Positions 22,099 through 31,048 of a stretch of DNA of 45,281 bases are shown one piece after another. Below the pieces are notes generated by a model. The model made no database searches. It was given only the letters and a program-made list of their open reading frames with translations, and was not told the origin of the DNA. Every line of letters begins with the position of its first letter. Position 1 is the stretch's first letter. A program made the position numbers and the translations under genes. The stretch comes from an uncultured bacterium (GTDB taxonomy: Bacteria > Myxococcota_A > UBA9160 > SMWR01). The stretch covers positions 1 to 45,281 of the forward strand of contig CALDCK010000153.1 of the NCBI GenBank assembly GCA_937937315.1, in the 5' to 3' direction.

Positions 22099-24489
22099 CT
22101 ATCGGCTTCGCGCTTCGCCTCGGGGCTCGGGCGCAGCATCGGCGCTGGGCGGTGCGGCTGCAAGCGAGGTCCGCCCCGCCCCGGTCGGTGTGGCTGCAAG
22201 CGGCGCCTGGCTCGCCCAGGGCGCGACGCCGGTGTCGGGCCAATCCGTGGCGACGCCGAGAAGGTCGGCAACGGCTCGTGAGACCCCTCGGATCGCCGGC
22301 GTGCCTTCTGCTCGCCCCGGCGGCGCACCACCGCCAACGGCGACGAAGAAGCTCTCCCGTGCGTGCTCCATGGCCGTGCGGATACCGTGGTCCGACATGA
22401 CGATGAGGACGTCGTCTTCATCGAGGGCGGTGTCGATCGCCGCCAGGCGCGCGTCGATGTAGCGGTAGACGTCGTAGAGCAGGCCGCGACCGTCGTCCTG
22501 CCCCTCGGCTGCGATCACTCCGAAGTGGGCATGGGTGAGGATGTCGAGGGGCTCGATCCGCACGGCGGCGAAGTCGATCCCGTCCTCGCGCAGCACCATC
22601 TCGGTGGCGTCGAACTCTGCGGCGATGGTGCGGACGTAGAGTCGGTCCCGATCGCTTCCGGGATTCGCGAGGCCCGGCCAGCGCTCGCGCTCCTTCGGGT
22701 CGAGGTCCCGGGCGGTGCGGCCGATCTCGACTCGCCGACGCCCGCCGTTCGGTCCTGACACCTCTCCGTGTCGACCCGCCCGGATCCCGCCGTGAGAGAG
22801 GAGCAGGTTCGCCGCCGAGCGCCCGCCGGCGGCGAGGGTGGAGAAGAGGTCGTCGCTCTCGGGCAGCACCCAGGCGATCTCTTCGAAGGGGTTCTCGCCG
22901 ACGGACGACAGCCCGGCGAGCTCTCCGCCCATGCGGTGCACCAGGCCGAGCAGGGATGCGTCGCCCCGCCGCAGGGGCCAGACCAGCGCCTCGAGGGCGG
23001 CGGCGGTCAGCGGAGGATCGCTGTCGAGCACCGCCCGGTGGCCGTCCCGCAGTAGCGCGGCCAGGACCGGCAGCTCGCCCCGTGCCATCAGGTAGCGGAT
23101 GATTCGCCAGTCTCCGCAGTCGAGGAGCAGGAGCAGGACCCGCCGCCGGCCGTCGCCCGGCGGCCTCGCGCGAAGGTGGGGCGTCGGAATCCGCGCCTCT
23201 TCGCGCATTGCGATCTCGACGGGACGCGCGTCGCCCGCGATGGGGTGGGCCACGCCGGAGCCGAGGACCCGATCGCCGGTTCGCACCACCCAGCGCGGTG
23301 GGGCTTCGCCCTCGGTGCGCTCCAGGGCCAGGAGGCCGCCGGCGGGAGGTTCGAAACGCTCGTAATCCGCATCGACCGGTGCGTCCGCGTCGGGAGACAC
23401 CAGGAGGACTGCGTCCTCTGGCAGGTCGGTCAGCTGGAAGACGAGGGCGCCGCGCCGGGCGGCGGCCGGCGCCCGGGACAGGAGCTCTGCCCGCGCCGCA
23501 CGCTCGAGCTCCTCGCGCTGGAGTCCGTCGCTCGGGAGGGCGTCGCGGTAGCGATCGTAGAGCGCGAGAGCCTCTTCGAGGCGCTTCGCACTCGCGAGGG
23601 AGAGCACCAGGCGCACGACCAGCCCTTCGCGGAGCTTCATGTCCGGCGAGACTTCGTTGGCCTCGAGCGCTTCACGCAGGAGGGTGATGGTGTCGCGCTC
23701 CGGGTCCGTGAGGCCCGCGATGCTGAGGGCGAGGGCGTAGCGCGCACGCAGCTCTGCCGGATCACCGCCAGCCGCGCCCCACTCGGCGATGGTGCGCCGA
23801 ACGCCGCGCAGGTCGTCCGCCATCGCAAAAGCGACGGCGCGGGTGTCGAACCAGAGAGAGGCGCCGGTACCGCTCGCACCCGGCGGCAGCGTCGGTCCGA
23901 GCACCTTCAGTGCCGCGCCGGGATCTCCGGCGCGCAAGTGCCGTTGGGCGAGGACCGAGCGAAGCTCCGCCGCGCGCAAGCCGTCGGAGGGCAGGCGGAG
24001 TGCGAGCTCGCGCAGCACCTGGTTCTCCATCTCGACGCTCGCGCGCGCATCGAGCTCGAGGGCGAAGAGCCTCGAGTCGTTTGGATAGGCGCGCCCCGCG
24101 CGAGCGGCCAGGGTCGCTGCCTCGTGGGTGCGTCCCATCGCACGGCGCGTCGCAATTGCGTGGGCGGCGAGATCCGCCGACGGCATCCAGTCCGCGCCGG
24201 CGGGCTGGACCCACACCGATTCGAGCAGCTCGGCGCAGGCGAGTCGGTTGCCGCGGGCGAGCAGTGCGCGGCAGCGGCACTCGGCCGCGGCGCGACCCGT
24301 GTCACTCGGCCCGACCCGCTCACGCGTGAGCGCGAGGGCGCGCTCGAGGTCGCCCCGCTCGACGGCGTCGCAGGCTTCGATCACGGCGAGCTGCGTCTGG
24401 CTCGAACGGATCGATACGAGGCCGACCCCTGCCGCCAGGGTGACGAGGGCCAGTGCGAGGCAGAGGCGACGCGCCGTCGACGCGATCAT
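22099..24489 (-). CDS. Membrane-anchored protein: TPR-like helical region plus alkaline-phosphatase/nucleotide-pyrophosphatase domain
   Basis: 796 residues from the ATG at 24489, which overlaps the upstream stop as ATGA. An N-terminal hydrophobic helix (residues about 8-26) anchors or exports it. Residues about 40-330 are alanine/leucine-rich helical pairs like degenerate TPRs. From about residue 455 the alkaline-phosphatase superfamily fold begins: RRVLLLLLDCGDWRIIRYLMARGELPVLAALLRDG, later LDILTHAHFGV and VLIVMSDHGIR with metal-binding D and H. The nucleophile position usually holds Thr/Ser; here SDPPLTAAALEALVWP offers T as the candidate. Predicted periplasmic phosphodiesterase or phospho/sulfo-transferase of unknown substrate. 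It is coupled to the lipoprotein gene upstream. Confidence 0.75.
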   Translation of the reverse strand: MIASTARRLCLALALVTLAAGVGLVSIRSSQTQLAVIEACDAVERGDLERALALTRERVGPSDTGRAAAECRCRALLARGNRLACAELLESVWVQPAGADWMPSADLAAHAIATRRAMGRTHEAATLAARAGRAYPNDSRLFALELDARASVEMENQVLRELALRLPSDGLRAAELRSVLAQRHLRAGDPGAALKVLGPTLPPGASGTGASLWFDTRAVAFAMADDLRGVRRTIAEWGAAGGDPAELRARYALALSIAGLTDPERDTITLLREALEANEVSPDMKLREGLVVRLVLSLASAKRLEEALALYDRYRDALPSDGLQREELERAARAELLSRAPAAARRGALVFQLTDLPEDAVLLVSPDADAPVDADYERFEPPAGGLLALERTEGEAPPRWVVRTGDRVLGSGVAHPIAGDARPVEIAMREEARIPTPHLRARPPGDGRRRVLLLLLDCGDWRIIRYLMARGELPVLAALLRDGHRAVLDSDPPLTAAALEALVWPLRRGDASLLGLVHRMGGELAGLSSVGENPFEEIAWVLPESDDLFSTLAAGGRSAANLLLSHGGIRAGRHGEVSGPNGGRRRVEIGRTARDLDPKERERWPGLANPGSDRDRLYVRTIAAEFDATEMVLREDGIDFAAVRIEPLDILTHAHFGVIAAEGQDDGRGLLYDVYRYIDARLAAIDTALDEDDVLIVMSDHGIRTAMEHARESFFVAVGGGAPPGRAEGTPAIRGVSRAVADLLGVATDWPDTGVAPWASQAPLAATPTGAGRTSLAAAPPSADAAPEPRGEARSR

Positions 24490-25670
24490 CGAGCCCATCC
24501 CCCTCGGCCTTCCGCCTCGAGCTCGACCCGGAGCGTCAGCGCGTCGTCACGGCGTCCTCCTCGGGCGGTCAGGCGCCGCCAGGGCCAGCTCGCGACTGCC
24601 GAAACGGCCTCCGGCCCGATCCGGCTCGCCAGGTGCAGGTCGACCTCGCGGAGTCGGGCCAGATCCAGCTCGATGCGACCCGGGTCGGCGTTGGTGCTGC
24701 GGGACGTTCCGGGCTCGAGGGCGTGGCGCAGGCTCGCCGGATTCCAGGCGAGCACCAGGGCGCGCTCGGTCGCCTGGTAGCAGGGTGCGAGATCCGGCAG
24801 CAGCCGCAGGCCCAGCAGACACGCGCCGGGGTCGCCTCCCGGTGGAAGCGGTGTGCGCGACACGGACCAGTGCGCCTCGACGTCGCCGATCAGGCGATCC
24901 GCGGCAGCGGCGGCAGCCGACTGGAGCCGTACGCCGAGGGCGATCGCGACGCGGGGTGAGTCGGAGCCTCGCTCCGGCGCGTAGAGGGCGGCCTCCCAGG
25001 TGCCGTCCAGGATCGCGGCGCCCAGCAGCTCGCTGCGCAGGCGGAAGAGATCGTCGCCCTGACTTCCCGCCGGCACCAGGCCGGCCAGGTCCAGGGGGCC
25101 GTCGACGCGCACCCGGACGTGGAAGAGTCGCTCGCCGGCGGACAGCACGTCCGGACCCGAGGGTTCGGCGCCCGGCAGGAGAGCCCCCAGGGGGGGCTCG
25201 GGATCGGGCCAGCGCAAGTCGAGCTGGAGGCCCCCAGCCGCGGTGTGGGCGACGAGTAGCAGCCGGGGCGCGTCTTCCCGGATCGGCAGGGCGAGGGACG
25301 CGACGGCGTCGCCCCGATGGGAGCGGAGGCCGGGCAGGGCCGGGGGAGATCCGACGCAGCGCAGTCCGGCGATCAGGCCTTCGGGCCCCTCCGCGATCGC
25401 CTCCACCTCCGTGCAGTCGGGCAGGGCCTCGCGCAATCGGCCGGCGTGGCGCGCCAGGGGGGTTCCCTGCAGTCGCTCGAGCTCCGCGAGCAGGGAGTCG
25501 AGGGCGTCGGTCCGCGCCGAGAGCAGTGCGCCCGCCGGCCAGGAGGCGTCGGGCGGGGGCGGCCGCGACTCTCCGCAGCCGGCAGTCCAGGCGATCAGCA
25601 GGCCGATGCAGACGGAGAGGGCTGCGGCACAGCGGCGCCGCCGCGGCGGCAGCGGCTGGAACTCGATCAA
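24486..25670 (-). CDS. Hypothetical lipoprotein coupled to the phosphatase-fold gene
   Basis: 394 residues if started at the TTG at 25670, which has GGGAGG six bases upstream; the longer track frame has no ribosome site and runs into the divergent promoter. N-terminal basic residues, a hydrophobic stretch and lipobox TAGC mark a lipoprotein (CIGLLIAWTAGCGES). The rest is a mixed alpha/beta sequence with repeated FHVRVRVDGPLDLAGLVP-like strands and helical phrases, resembling DUF3352-style proteins by eye only. I assign no function. The ATGA overlap with the following gene suggests the two products work together in the envelope. Confidence 0.7.
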   Translation of the reverse strand: MIEFQPLPPRRRRCAAALSVCIGLLIAWTAGCGESRPPPPDASWPAGALLSARTDALDSLLAELERLQGTPLARHAGRLREALPDCTEVEAIAEGPEGLIAGLRCVGSPPALPGLRSHRGDAVASLALPIREDAPRLLLVAHTAAGGLQLDLRWPDPEPPLGALLPGAEPSGPDVLSAGERLFHVRVRVDGPLDLAGLVPAGSQGDDLFRLRSELLGAAILDGTWEAALYAPERGSDSPRVAIALGVRLQSAAAAAADRLIGDVEAHWSVSRTPLPPGGDPGACLLGLRLLPDLAPCYQATERALVLAWNPASLRHALEPGTSRSTNADPGRIELDLARLREVDLHLASRIGPEAVSAVASWPWRRLTARGGRRDDALTLRVELEAEGRGGWAR

Positions 25671-25776
25671 TGGTGGCCTCCCGGGACAACCATCGGCGCC
25701 GAAGACGCGGGCCTTTAGGCGCGCCGATTGCGCATCGCTGCTCAGCTCCGGACCGGGCCGAGCCGATACGGGGTGG

Positions 25777-26598
25777 ATGGAATGCGCCGCTGCCGACACG
25801 TCCCTGCCTCCGGTCGCGAGGAAGCGCTCGGCCGTCATCGGACCGATGACCTCCCGGCGGGTCCTGGGTCAGCGGGTCGACGTCACCAGCTATGCCAGCG
25901 CCGCCGACGCCATCCTCGCCCTGGCCGAGGCGCGGGCTGGGGGCATGACCTGCGTGTCTACGGTCCACATGGTGATGGAGGGTCACGACGATGCGGAATT
26001 CCGTCGGCTGGTGAACGCGGCGGATCTCATCACCTCCGATGGGATCCCCCTGGTGTGGATGCTGCGCGCGCTGGGCGTCGCCGATGCGAGTCGCGTCTAC
26101 GGCCCGGATCTCACCCCCTTCGTCTGCCGTGTCGCAGCGGAGCGGGGCATCTCAGTCGGCTTCTACGGATCGACACCGGAGGTGCTCGACGACCTCGCCC
26201 GGAACCTGCTGGCCCGCATCCCGGGGCTCTCCATCGGCTTCCGCTGGAGTCCGCCCTTCGGACGCAGCTCGCCCTCGGAAGAGGAGGAAGTGGTCGAGGC
26301 CATCCGGGACTCGGGGATCGGCGTGCTCTTCGTCGGACTCGGCTGTCCGAAGCAGGAGCGCTGGATGGCCCTGCACCGCGACCGGCTCGACTGCGTGCTC
26401 GTCGGAGTGGGAGCCGCCTTCGACTTCGTGGCGGGCTTGAAGCCGAGGGCTCCGGGGTGGATGCAGCGGTCCGGGCTCGAGTGGCTGTTCCGTCTCGCCT
26501 GCGAGCCGCGGCGGCTCTGGCGGCGCTACGCCCGGCACAACCCGCGCTTCGCGCTCCTCGCCCTGAGGCAGCTGTGGCGCGAGGGACACCCCGCATGA
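25777..26598 (+). CDS. WecG/TagA/CpsF-family glycosyltransferase
   Basis: 273 residues from the ATG at 25777; an ATG at 25846 (MTSRRVLG) is an alternative. The GT26 pattern is clear: VSTVHMVMEGHDDAEFRRLVNAADLITSDGIPLVW, then RVYGPDLTPFVC, ISVGFYGSTPEVLDDLA, LFVGLGCPKQERWM and GVGAAFDFVAGLKPRAPGWMQRSGLEWLFRL. In this family D in TSDG is the likely base. These enzymes add ManNAcA, ManNAc or glucose to a lipid-linked first sugar in surface polymer synthesis. It is the first gene of a five-gene plus-strand operon and overlaps the next gene by four bases. Confidence 0.92.
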   Translation: MECAAADTSLPPVARKRSAVIGPMTSRRVLGQRVDVTSYASAADAILALAEARAGGMTCVSTVHMVMEGHDDAEFRRLVNAADLITSDGIPLVWMLRALGVADASRVYGPDLTPFVCRVAAERGISVGFYGSTPEVLDDLARNLLARIPGLSIGFRWSPPFGRSSPSEEEEVVEAIRDSGIGVLFVGLGCPKQERWMALHRDRLDCVLVGVGAAFDFVAGLKPRAPGWMQRSGLEWLFRLACEPRRLWRRYARHNPRFALLALRQLWREGHPA

Positions 26599-27542
26599 GC
26601 GGAGCGGCTGCGCCGACGGTGGCGATCTGCATCGCGACCCGTCGAAGACCCGACGGGCTCTTCGCCCTGCTCGGCGCTCTCGACGCCCAGTGCTTCGAAG
26701 GCGCGATTCCCGGAATCCGCGTCGTCGTGGTGGACAACGACGACACCGCCTCGGCGCGCTCCATCTGTGAGGAGGCGCGCACCTGGCTGCGCTGGTCCCT
26801 CACCTACGTCCATGAGAAGCGCCAGGGCATTCCGATGGCGCGCAACGCGTGTGTTGCGGCCGCCTGGAGCGCCGACTGGATCGCCTTCATCGACGACGAC
26901 GAGATTCCCGAGCCGGGCTGGCTCGAGGCGTTGCTGCGTTCCCAGCGCGTCCGGAGCGCCGACGTCGTCGCGGGTCCGGTCGTACCGCGCTTCCGGGTCG
27001 ACCCCCCGGCCTGGATCGTTGCGGGTCGCTTCCACGAGCACGAGGGCTACGCGGTAGGGGCCCGCTCCGCGCGGACGGGCAATCTGCTCGTTCGCACGGC
27101 CAGCCTCGCCCGGCTTTCCGCGCTCTTCGACGAGCGCATGACGCCCCTCGGTGAGGATCGTGAGCTCTTCGAGCGGCTGACTGCCGCTGGAGGGCACATC
27201 GTGTGGGCCGCCGACGCGATCGTCGTCGAGGAGGTTCCGCCGGAGCGGGCGACGCTGCGCTGGATCCTCCAGCGGGGCTTCCGGGTGGGCGTGGCGTCGA
27301 CGCGCATCGCCTGGATCCGCCGCTCGCGCTGGCGCGCGGCGCCGCGGGTGCTGGCCCACGGCCTGTGGTGCGTGCTGCGGGGGCTCCTCGAGGCCTCCCT
27401 GGCGCCGCTGCGAGGTGCCGCCCGGGGCGCGGCGGGTCTGCGTCTGGCGGCTTTCGGTCTCGGGCGATGGGCGGGTCTCGCGGCGGGGCCGCGGATCGGG
27501 GTTCCCGAGCGAAATCAGGGGCCTGGAGTCGCTTCTGCCTAA
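26595..27542 (+). CDS. Family 2 glycosyltransferase
   Basis: 315 residues, ATG overlapping the previous stop (ATGA). GT-A features: VAICIATRRRPDGLFALL, VVVDNDDT, RQGIPMARNACVAAA, WIAFIDDDEIPEPGW (the DxD-type metal site is DDDE) and GEDRELFERL as the acceptor-side acidic motif. The C-terminal third is a helical, basic, partly hydrophobic region (VLAHGLWCVLRGLLEASL) likely lying on the membrane. It resembles the second GT2 in this operon (same ICIATxRRP start and FxDDDE site), suggesting old duplication. Adds a sugar to the growing glycan from a nucleotide donor. Confidence 0.9.
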   Translation: MSGAAAPTVAICIATRRRPDGLFALLGALDAQCFEGAIPGIRVVVVDNDDTASARSICEEARTWLRWSLTYVHEKRQGIPMARNACVAAAWSADWIAFIDDDEIPEPGWLEALLRSQRVRSADVVAGPVVPRFRVDPPAWIVAGRFHEHEGYAVGARSARTGNLLVRTASLARLSALFDERMTPLGEDRELFERLTAAGGHIVWAADAIVVEEVPPERATLRWILQRGFRVGVASTRIAWIRRSRWRAAPRVLAHGLWCVLRGLLEASLAPLRGAARGAAGLRLAAFGLGRWAGLAAGPRIGVPERNQGPGVASA

Positions 27543-27600
27543 AGCTCCCGGGTCTGGTCGCCGATCTTCGAAGGGGGGCGCGGGTGCGTCCGGGGAGGCG

Positions 27601-28983
27601 GTGTTGGGATCCGGACTCGGCAGGCTGCGCGCACTTCACATCGGCACCGACGCGGTGCTGGTATCCCTCGGGTGGCTCGCGGCCTACTGGGTGCGCTTCG
27701 CCCTGAACGAGCCCCTCGGCAAGCCGATCAATCCCTTCGACTGGTACGTCCGCGCGCTGCCCGTGGTCGTGGTTCCGTGGATCGTCGTTGGCTGGCTCTT
27801 CGGCATCTACCACGGCCCGCGCATGAAGACCGGGATCGACGAGCTCCAGAAGGTCGTCCGCGGCGCGGCCCTTGGACTCCTCGTGCTGGGATCGATCAGC
27901 TTCTTCTTCCGGGAGTTCCACTTCGGGCGTACTGTCGTCGCGCTCTCCGCCGTCTTCAGCCTGGGTCTCCAGGGCATGAGTCGACTGGCGTTCCTCCAGC
28001 TCGAGCGCCGCGCGCGGCGTCGGGGTGGTTGCGACGTGCCGGTGCTGATCATCGGCACGGGCGTCTCGGCGATCCGCCTGCTCCAGAAGCTCCAGGATCA
28101 CCCGGAGACGGGCTATCGCGTCGCGGGCTTCCTCGTCGACGCGGAGGATCTGCCGGAGAAGGACGTGGCCGGTCACCCGGTGCTGGGACGCGTGGACGAT
28201 CTGCGGACGATCGCCAGCGCAAACAACGTGGAGGAGGTGTTCGTCGCGCTCCCTTCGCTCGATCACACGCGCATGCTCTCCCTGGTGCTCGAGTGCGAGG
28301 ACCTGGGCATCACCTTCCGGGTCGTCACGAACCTCTTCGAGGTGCTCACCGCCGGCACCCAGATCGACCTCGTCGACGATCTGCCCCTCGTGCGTCTGGG
28401 GCGCGAGCGCGTGCACGCCCTCTACGCGCCGCTGAAGCGCGTCTTCGATTTCGCCGGTGCGCTGATGGCCCTTCTGGTCGTGTCGCCTCTCATGGGCTGG
28501 GTCGCGCTGCGGCTGCGATCCCAGGGGCTGTCGCCCTTCTTCGTGCAGGAGCGCGTGGGCCAGGACGGCCGGACCTTCCCCATGGTGAAGTTCCGCACCC
28601 TGAGTCCCGACGTCGATCCCTACGCCGTGGCGCCCCGGAACCGCCAGGATGCGCGGATCACGCCCTACGGTCGTTGGCTGCGCGCTACCAGCATCGACGA
28701 GCTTCCCCAGCTCTGGAACGTGCTCAAGGGAGAGATGTCCCTCGTGGGTCCCCGACCCGAGATGCCCTTCATCGTCCAGCAGTACGACGAGTGGCAGCGG
28801 CGGAGGCTCACGGTGAAGCCCGGCATCACCGGGCTGTGGCAGATCCTCGGTCGCAAGGATCTGCCCATGCACGAGAATCTCCAGTACGACTTCTACTACA
28901 TCCGGAATCGCTCCCTCGCTCTCGATGCGTCGATCCTGCTGCGAACCGTCGGGGCGGTTCTGTCGCGCCGCGGAGCCTTCTAG
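27601..28983 (+). CDS. Undecaprenyl-phosphate sugar-1-phosphate transferase (WcaJ/ExoY type)
   Basis: 460 residues starting at GTG 27601 or TTG 27604, both just after GGGGAGG; the longer ORF start lies inside the previous gene. Order: N-terminal helices (TDAVLVSLGWLAAYWVRF and others), a CoA-binding-like Rossmann segment (VPVLIIGTGVSAIRLLQKL... VAGFLVDAEDLPEKDVAGHPVLG), a further helix, then the catalytic bacterial sugar transferase domain with KRVFDFAGALMALL, FVQERVGQDGRTFPMVKFRTL, TSIDELPQLWNVLKGEMSLVGPRPE and VKPGITGLWQ. This is the full polyprenyl glycosylphosphotransferase architecture. It transfers the first sugar phosphate to the lipid carrier and so starts synthesis of the repeat. Confidence 0.94.
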   Translation: MLGSGLGRLRALHIGTDAVLVSLGWLAAYWVRFALNEPLGKPINPFDWYVRALPVVVVPWIVVGWLFGIYHGPRMKTGIDELQKVVRGAALGLLVLGSISFFFREFHFGRTVVALSAVFSLGLQGMSRLAFLQLERRARRRGGCDVPVLIIGTGVSAIRLLQKLQDHPETGYRVAGFLVDAEDLPEKDVAGHPVLGRVDDLRTIASANNVEEVFVALPSLDHTRMLSLVLECEDLGITFRVVTNLFEVLTAGTQIDLVDDLPLVRLGRERVHALYAPLKRVFDFAGALMALLVVSPLMGWVALRLRSQGLSPFFVQERVGQDGRTFPMVKFRTLSPDVDPYAVAPRNRQDARITPYGRWLRATSIDELPQLWNVLKGEMSLVGPRPEMPFIVQQYDEWQRRRLTVKPGITGLWQILGRKDLPMHENLQYDFYYIRNRSLALDASILLRTVGAVLSRRGAF

Positions 28984-28985
28984 GG

Positions 28986-29894
28986 ATGGGCGTCGACGTC
29001 TCCATCTGCATCGCGACCTGGCGCCGACCGGAAGGTCTCGCGCGGCTGCTCGCGAGTCTGGAGCGGATGAAGAGCCCCGCCGATCTGGCGCTCGAGATCG
29101 TGGTGGTGGACAACGACCCGGACGCGGACTCTACGCGGACGAGCCGCGCTCTCGTCGCCGACTGCTCGCTCCCGGCCCACTGGATCCACGAGCCGCGACG
29201 CAACATCGCCCACGCGCGCAACGCAGGAGTCGAGGCGGCCCGGGGCCGCTGGATCGCTTTCGTCGACGACGACGAGGTCGTGCGCGAGGACTGGCTCGAG
29301 GCCTGCTGGAGCGCGGTCCAGCGCTTCCAATGCGATGGCTGCTTCGGTCCGGTGATCCCTCGCGCAGTGGCGTCGGGTCCGGCGTGGATCGACGTCGAGA
29401 CCTTCTACGCGCGACCCCGCTTCCCGACGGGAACGCGCCTGGAGCGCAGCGGGACACGCACGAGCAACGCCTTCCTGCGACGTGGGACGATCGGCGCTCT
29501 GCGCTTCGACCCGGCACTGGGTCGGAGCGGCGGATCCGACGTCGAGCTCTTCGGCCGACTGCTCGAACGCGGCGCCGACCTGCGCTGGTGCGACGAGGCG
29601 ATCGTCGAGGAGCTCGTTCCCCTCGAGCGGCAGTGCCTGGCGTGGCTGATGCAGCGCGCCTTCCGCGGTGGATGCGTCGCGGCGCATCTCGAGATGGGAG
29701 ATGCGAAGGGTGCGGGCAGGTCGTGGCGAGTCGCCCGGGCCCTGCTGGGTCTCGCCGGCTATGGCGCTCTGGCGCTGGCCGCGCTGACCCGAGGCCGACG
29801 CGCAGCCGTGCAACCCCTGCGTCGCGCCTGCGTGCAGGCGGGACGGCTCTACTTCTACGGCGGCGGCTGGTACGAGGAGTACAAGGACCGATGA
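28986..29894 (+). CDS. Family 2 glycosyltransferase
   Basis: 302 residues, starting two bases after the sugar transferase stop. GT-A motifs: VSICIATWRRPEGLARLLASL, EIVVVDNDPDAD, RNIAHARNAGVEAA, WIAFVDDDEVVREDW (DDDE metal site), and GGSDVELFGRLLE. The C-terminus has a short hydrophobic helix and ends in GGGWYEEYKDR. It shares the N-terminal plan and the WIAFxDDDE site with the GT2 at 26595, so the two are probably paralogues adding different residues. Cytoplasmic, at the inner membrane. Confidence 0.9.
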   Translation: MGVDVSICIATWRRPEGLARLLASLERMKSPADLALEIVVVDNDPDADSTRTSRALVADCSLPAHWIHEPRRNIAHARNAGVEAARGRWIAFVDDDEVVREDWLEACWSAVQRFQCDGCFGPVIPRAVASGPAWIDVETFYARPRFPTGTRLERSGTRTSNAFLRRGTIGALRFDPALGRSGGSDVELFGRLLERGADLRWCDEAIVEELVPLERQCLAWLMQRAFRGGCVAAHLEMGDAKGAGRSWRVARALLGLAGYGALALAALTRGRRAAVQPLRRACVQAGRLYFYGGGWYEEYKDR

Positions 29895-31048
29895 GGATCG
29901 CCATCTTCCACAACCGCTATCGCCTGCGCGGAGGCGAGGATGCCGCGGTCGATGCCCAGGTCGAGCTGCTGGCGAAGGCGGGTCACGAGGTGCGTCTGTT
30001 CGCCGTCGACAACCGCGACGAGATCAAGGGCGTCGGGGGAGCGCTGCGCGCCGCGCGGCACGCGCGTTGGAATCCGACGATGTCGGCGCGAGTCGCTCGC
30101 TGGCTGGAGGACTTTCCCGCCGACGTGGCTCACGTGCACAACTTCTTTCCTCTGCTCTCTCCGTCGCTGCACCACGCCCTCGCGGGTCGCGGCGTGCCCG
30201 TCGTGCAGACCCTTCACAACTACCGCTTGCTCTGCGGGAACGCGCTCCTGCTGCGGGATCATCGCCCCTGTCGCGAGTGTGTCGATCGGAGCCCCTGGCG
30301 CGCGGTTCGTTACGGCTGCTACCGGGGCTCCCGCGCCCAGACCGCGGTCTGGGCGGATGCGATCACCCATCACCGACGTCGCGGCACCTGGCGCGACTGT
30401 GTCGATCGCTTCGTCGTGCCCAGCGAGACCGCGGGTCGGGTCATGATCGCCGGGGGTCTGCCCGCCGACCGGATCCGGGTGCTGCCGAACCCGGTCGCGG
30501 ATCCCGGCCCCCCGGTGTCGCCGGGAGACGGAGCCGTGGTCGTGGGGCGTCTCGCGCCCGAGAAGGGGGTCGATCTGCTCCTCGAGGCCTGGCGGGCGCT
30601 GGGTGAGGTGAAGCTCACGATCGTCGGCACGGGCCCCGAGGAATCGAGGCTGCGCGCCCAGGCGGCGTCCCTGCCGAACGTGCGCTTCCTGGGAGACGTC
30701 TCTCACGATCGCGCTCTCGACGCGATGGCGGCGGCGTCCTTTGCGATCGTGCCTTCGCGGGCCATCGAGGTGTTCGGCATGACCACGGTCGAAGCGATGG
30801 CCTGCGGCCGACCGATCGTAGTGCCGCGGGGGAGCGCGATGGCGGAGCCCGTCGAGTCCGGACGGACGGGTGTGGTCTTCGAGTCGGGGGATGTGACGTC
30901 CCTCGCCGACGCGAGCCGCGCCCTCGCCGAGGATCCCGAGCTCGCGACGCTGATGGGCGAGGAGGCGCGGCGGATCTACGAGGACCACTACGCCTCCGAC
31001 GCGGTCTGCGAGGCCCTCGAGTCCCTCTACGAGTCGATCCGACGCTGA
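29891..31048 (+). CDS. Family 4 glycosyltransferase
   Basis: 385 residues, ATGA overlap with the preceding gene. GT-B fold: N-terminal RIAIFHNRYRLRGGEDAAVDAQVELL, VAHVHNFFPLLSPSLHHAL and TLHNYRLLC with a CRECVDRSPW loop carrying paired cysteines; C-terminal VLPNPVAD, GRLAPEKGVDLLLEAWR, IVGTGPEESRL, and the E-x7-E type donor site SRAIEVFGMTTVEAMACGRPIV. Last gene of the plus-strand glycan operon. Its last 22 bases overlap the convergent GT4 gene, so no terminator fits between them. Confidence 0.92.
   Translation: MRIAIFHNRYRLRGGEDAAVDAQVELLAKAGHEVRLFAVDNRDEIKGVGGALRAARHARWNPTMSARVARWLEDFPADVAHVHNFFPLLSPSLHHALAGRGVPVVQTLHNYRLLCGNALLLRDHRPCRECVDRSPWRAVRYGCYRGSRAQTAVWADAITHHRRRGTWRDCVDRFVVPSETAGRVMIAGGLPADRIRVLPNPVADPGPPVSPGDGAVVVGRLAPEKGVDLLLEAWRALGEVKLTIVGTGPEESRLRAQAASLPNVRFLGDVSHDRALDAMAAASFAIVPSRAIEVFGMTTVEAMACGRPIVVPRGSAMAEPVESGRTGVVFESGDVTSLADASRALAEDPELATLMGEEARRIYEDHYASDAVCEALESLYESIRR

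Noticed and set aside
23176-25849. Long plus-strand ORFs (534 and 573 residues) opposite the phosphatase-fold gene and lipoprotein
   Set aside because: Low-complexity R/A/G/P sequence without motifs, overlapping genes with convincing signal peptides and domains.
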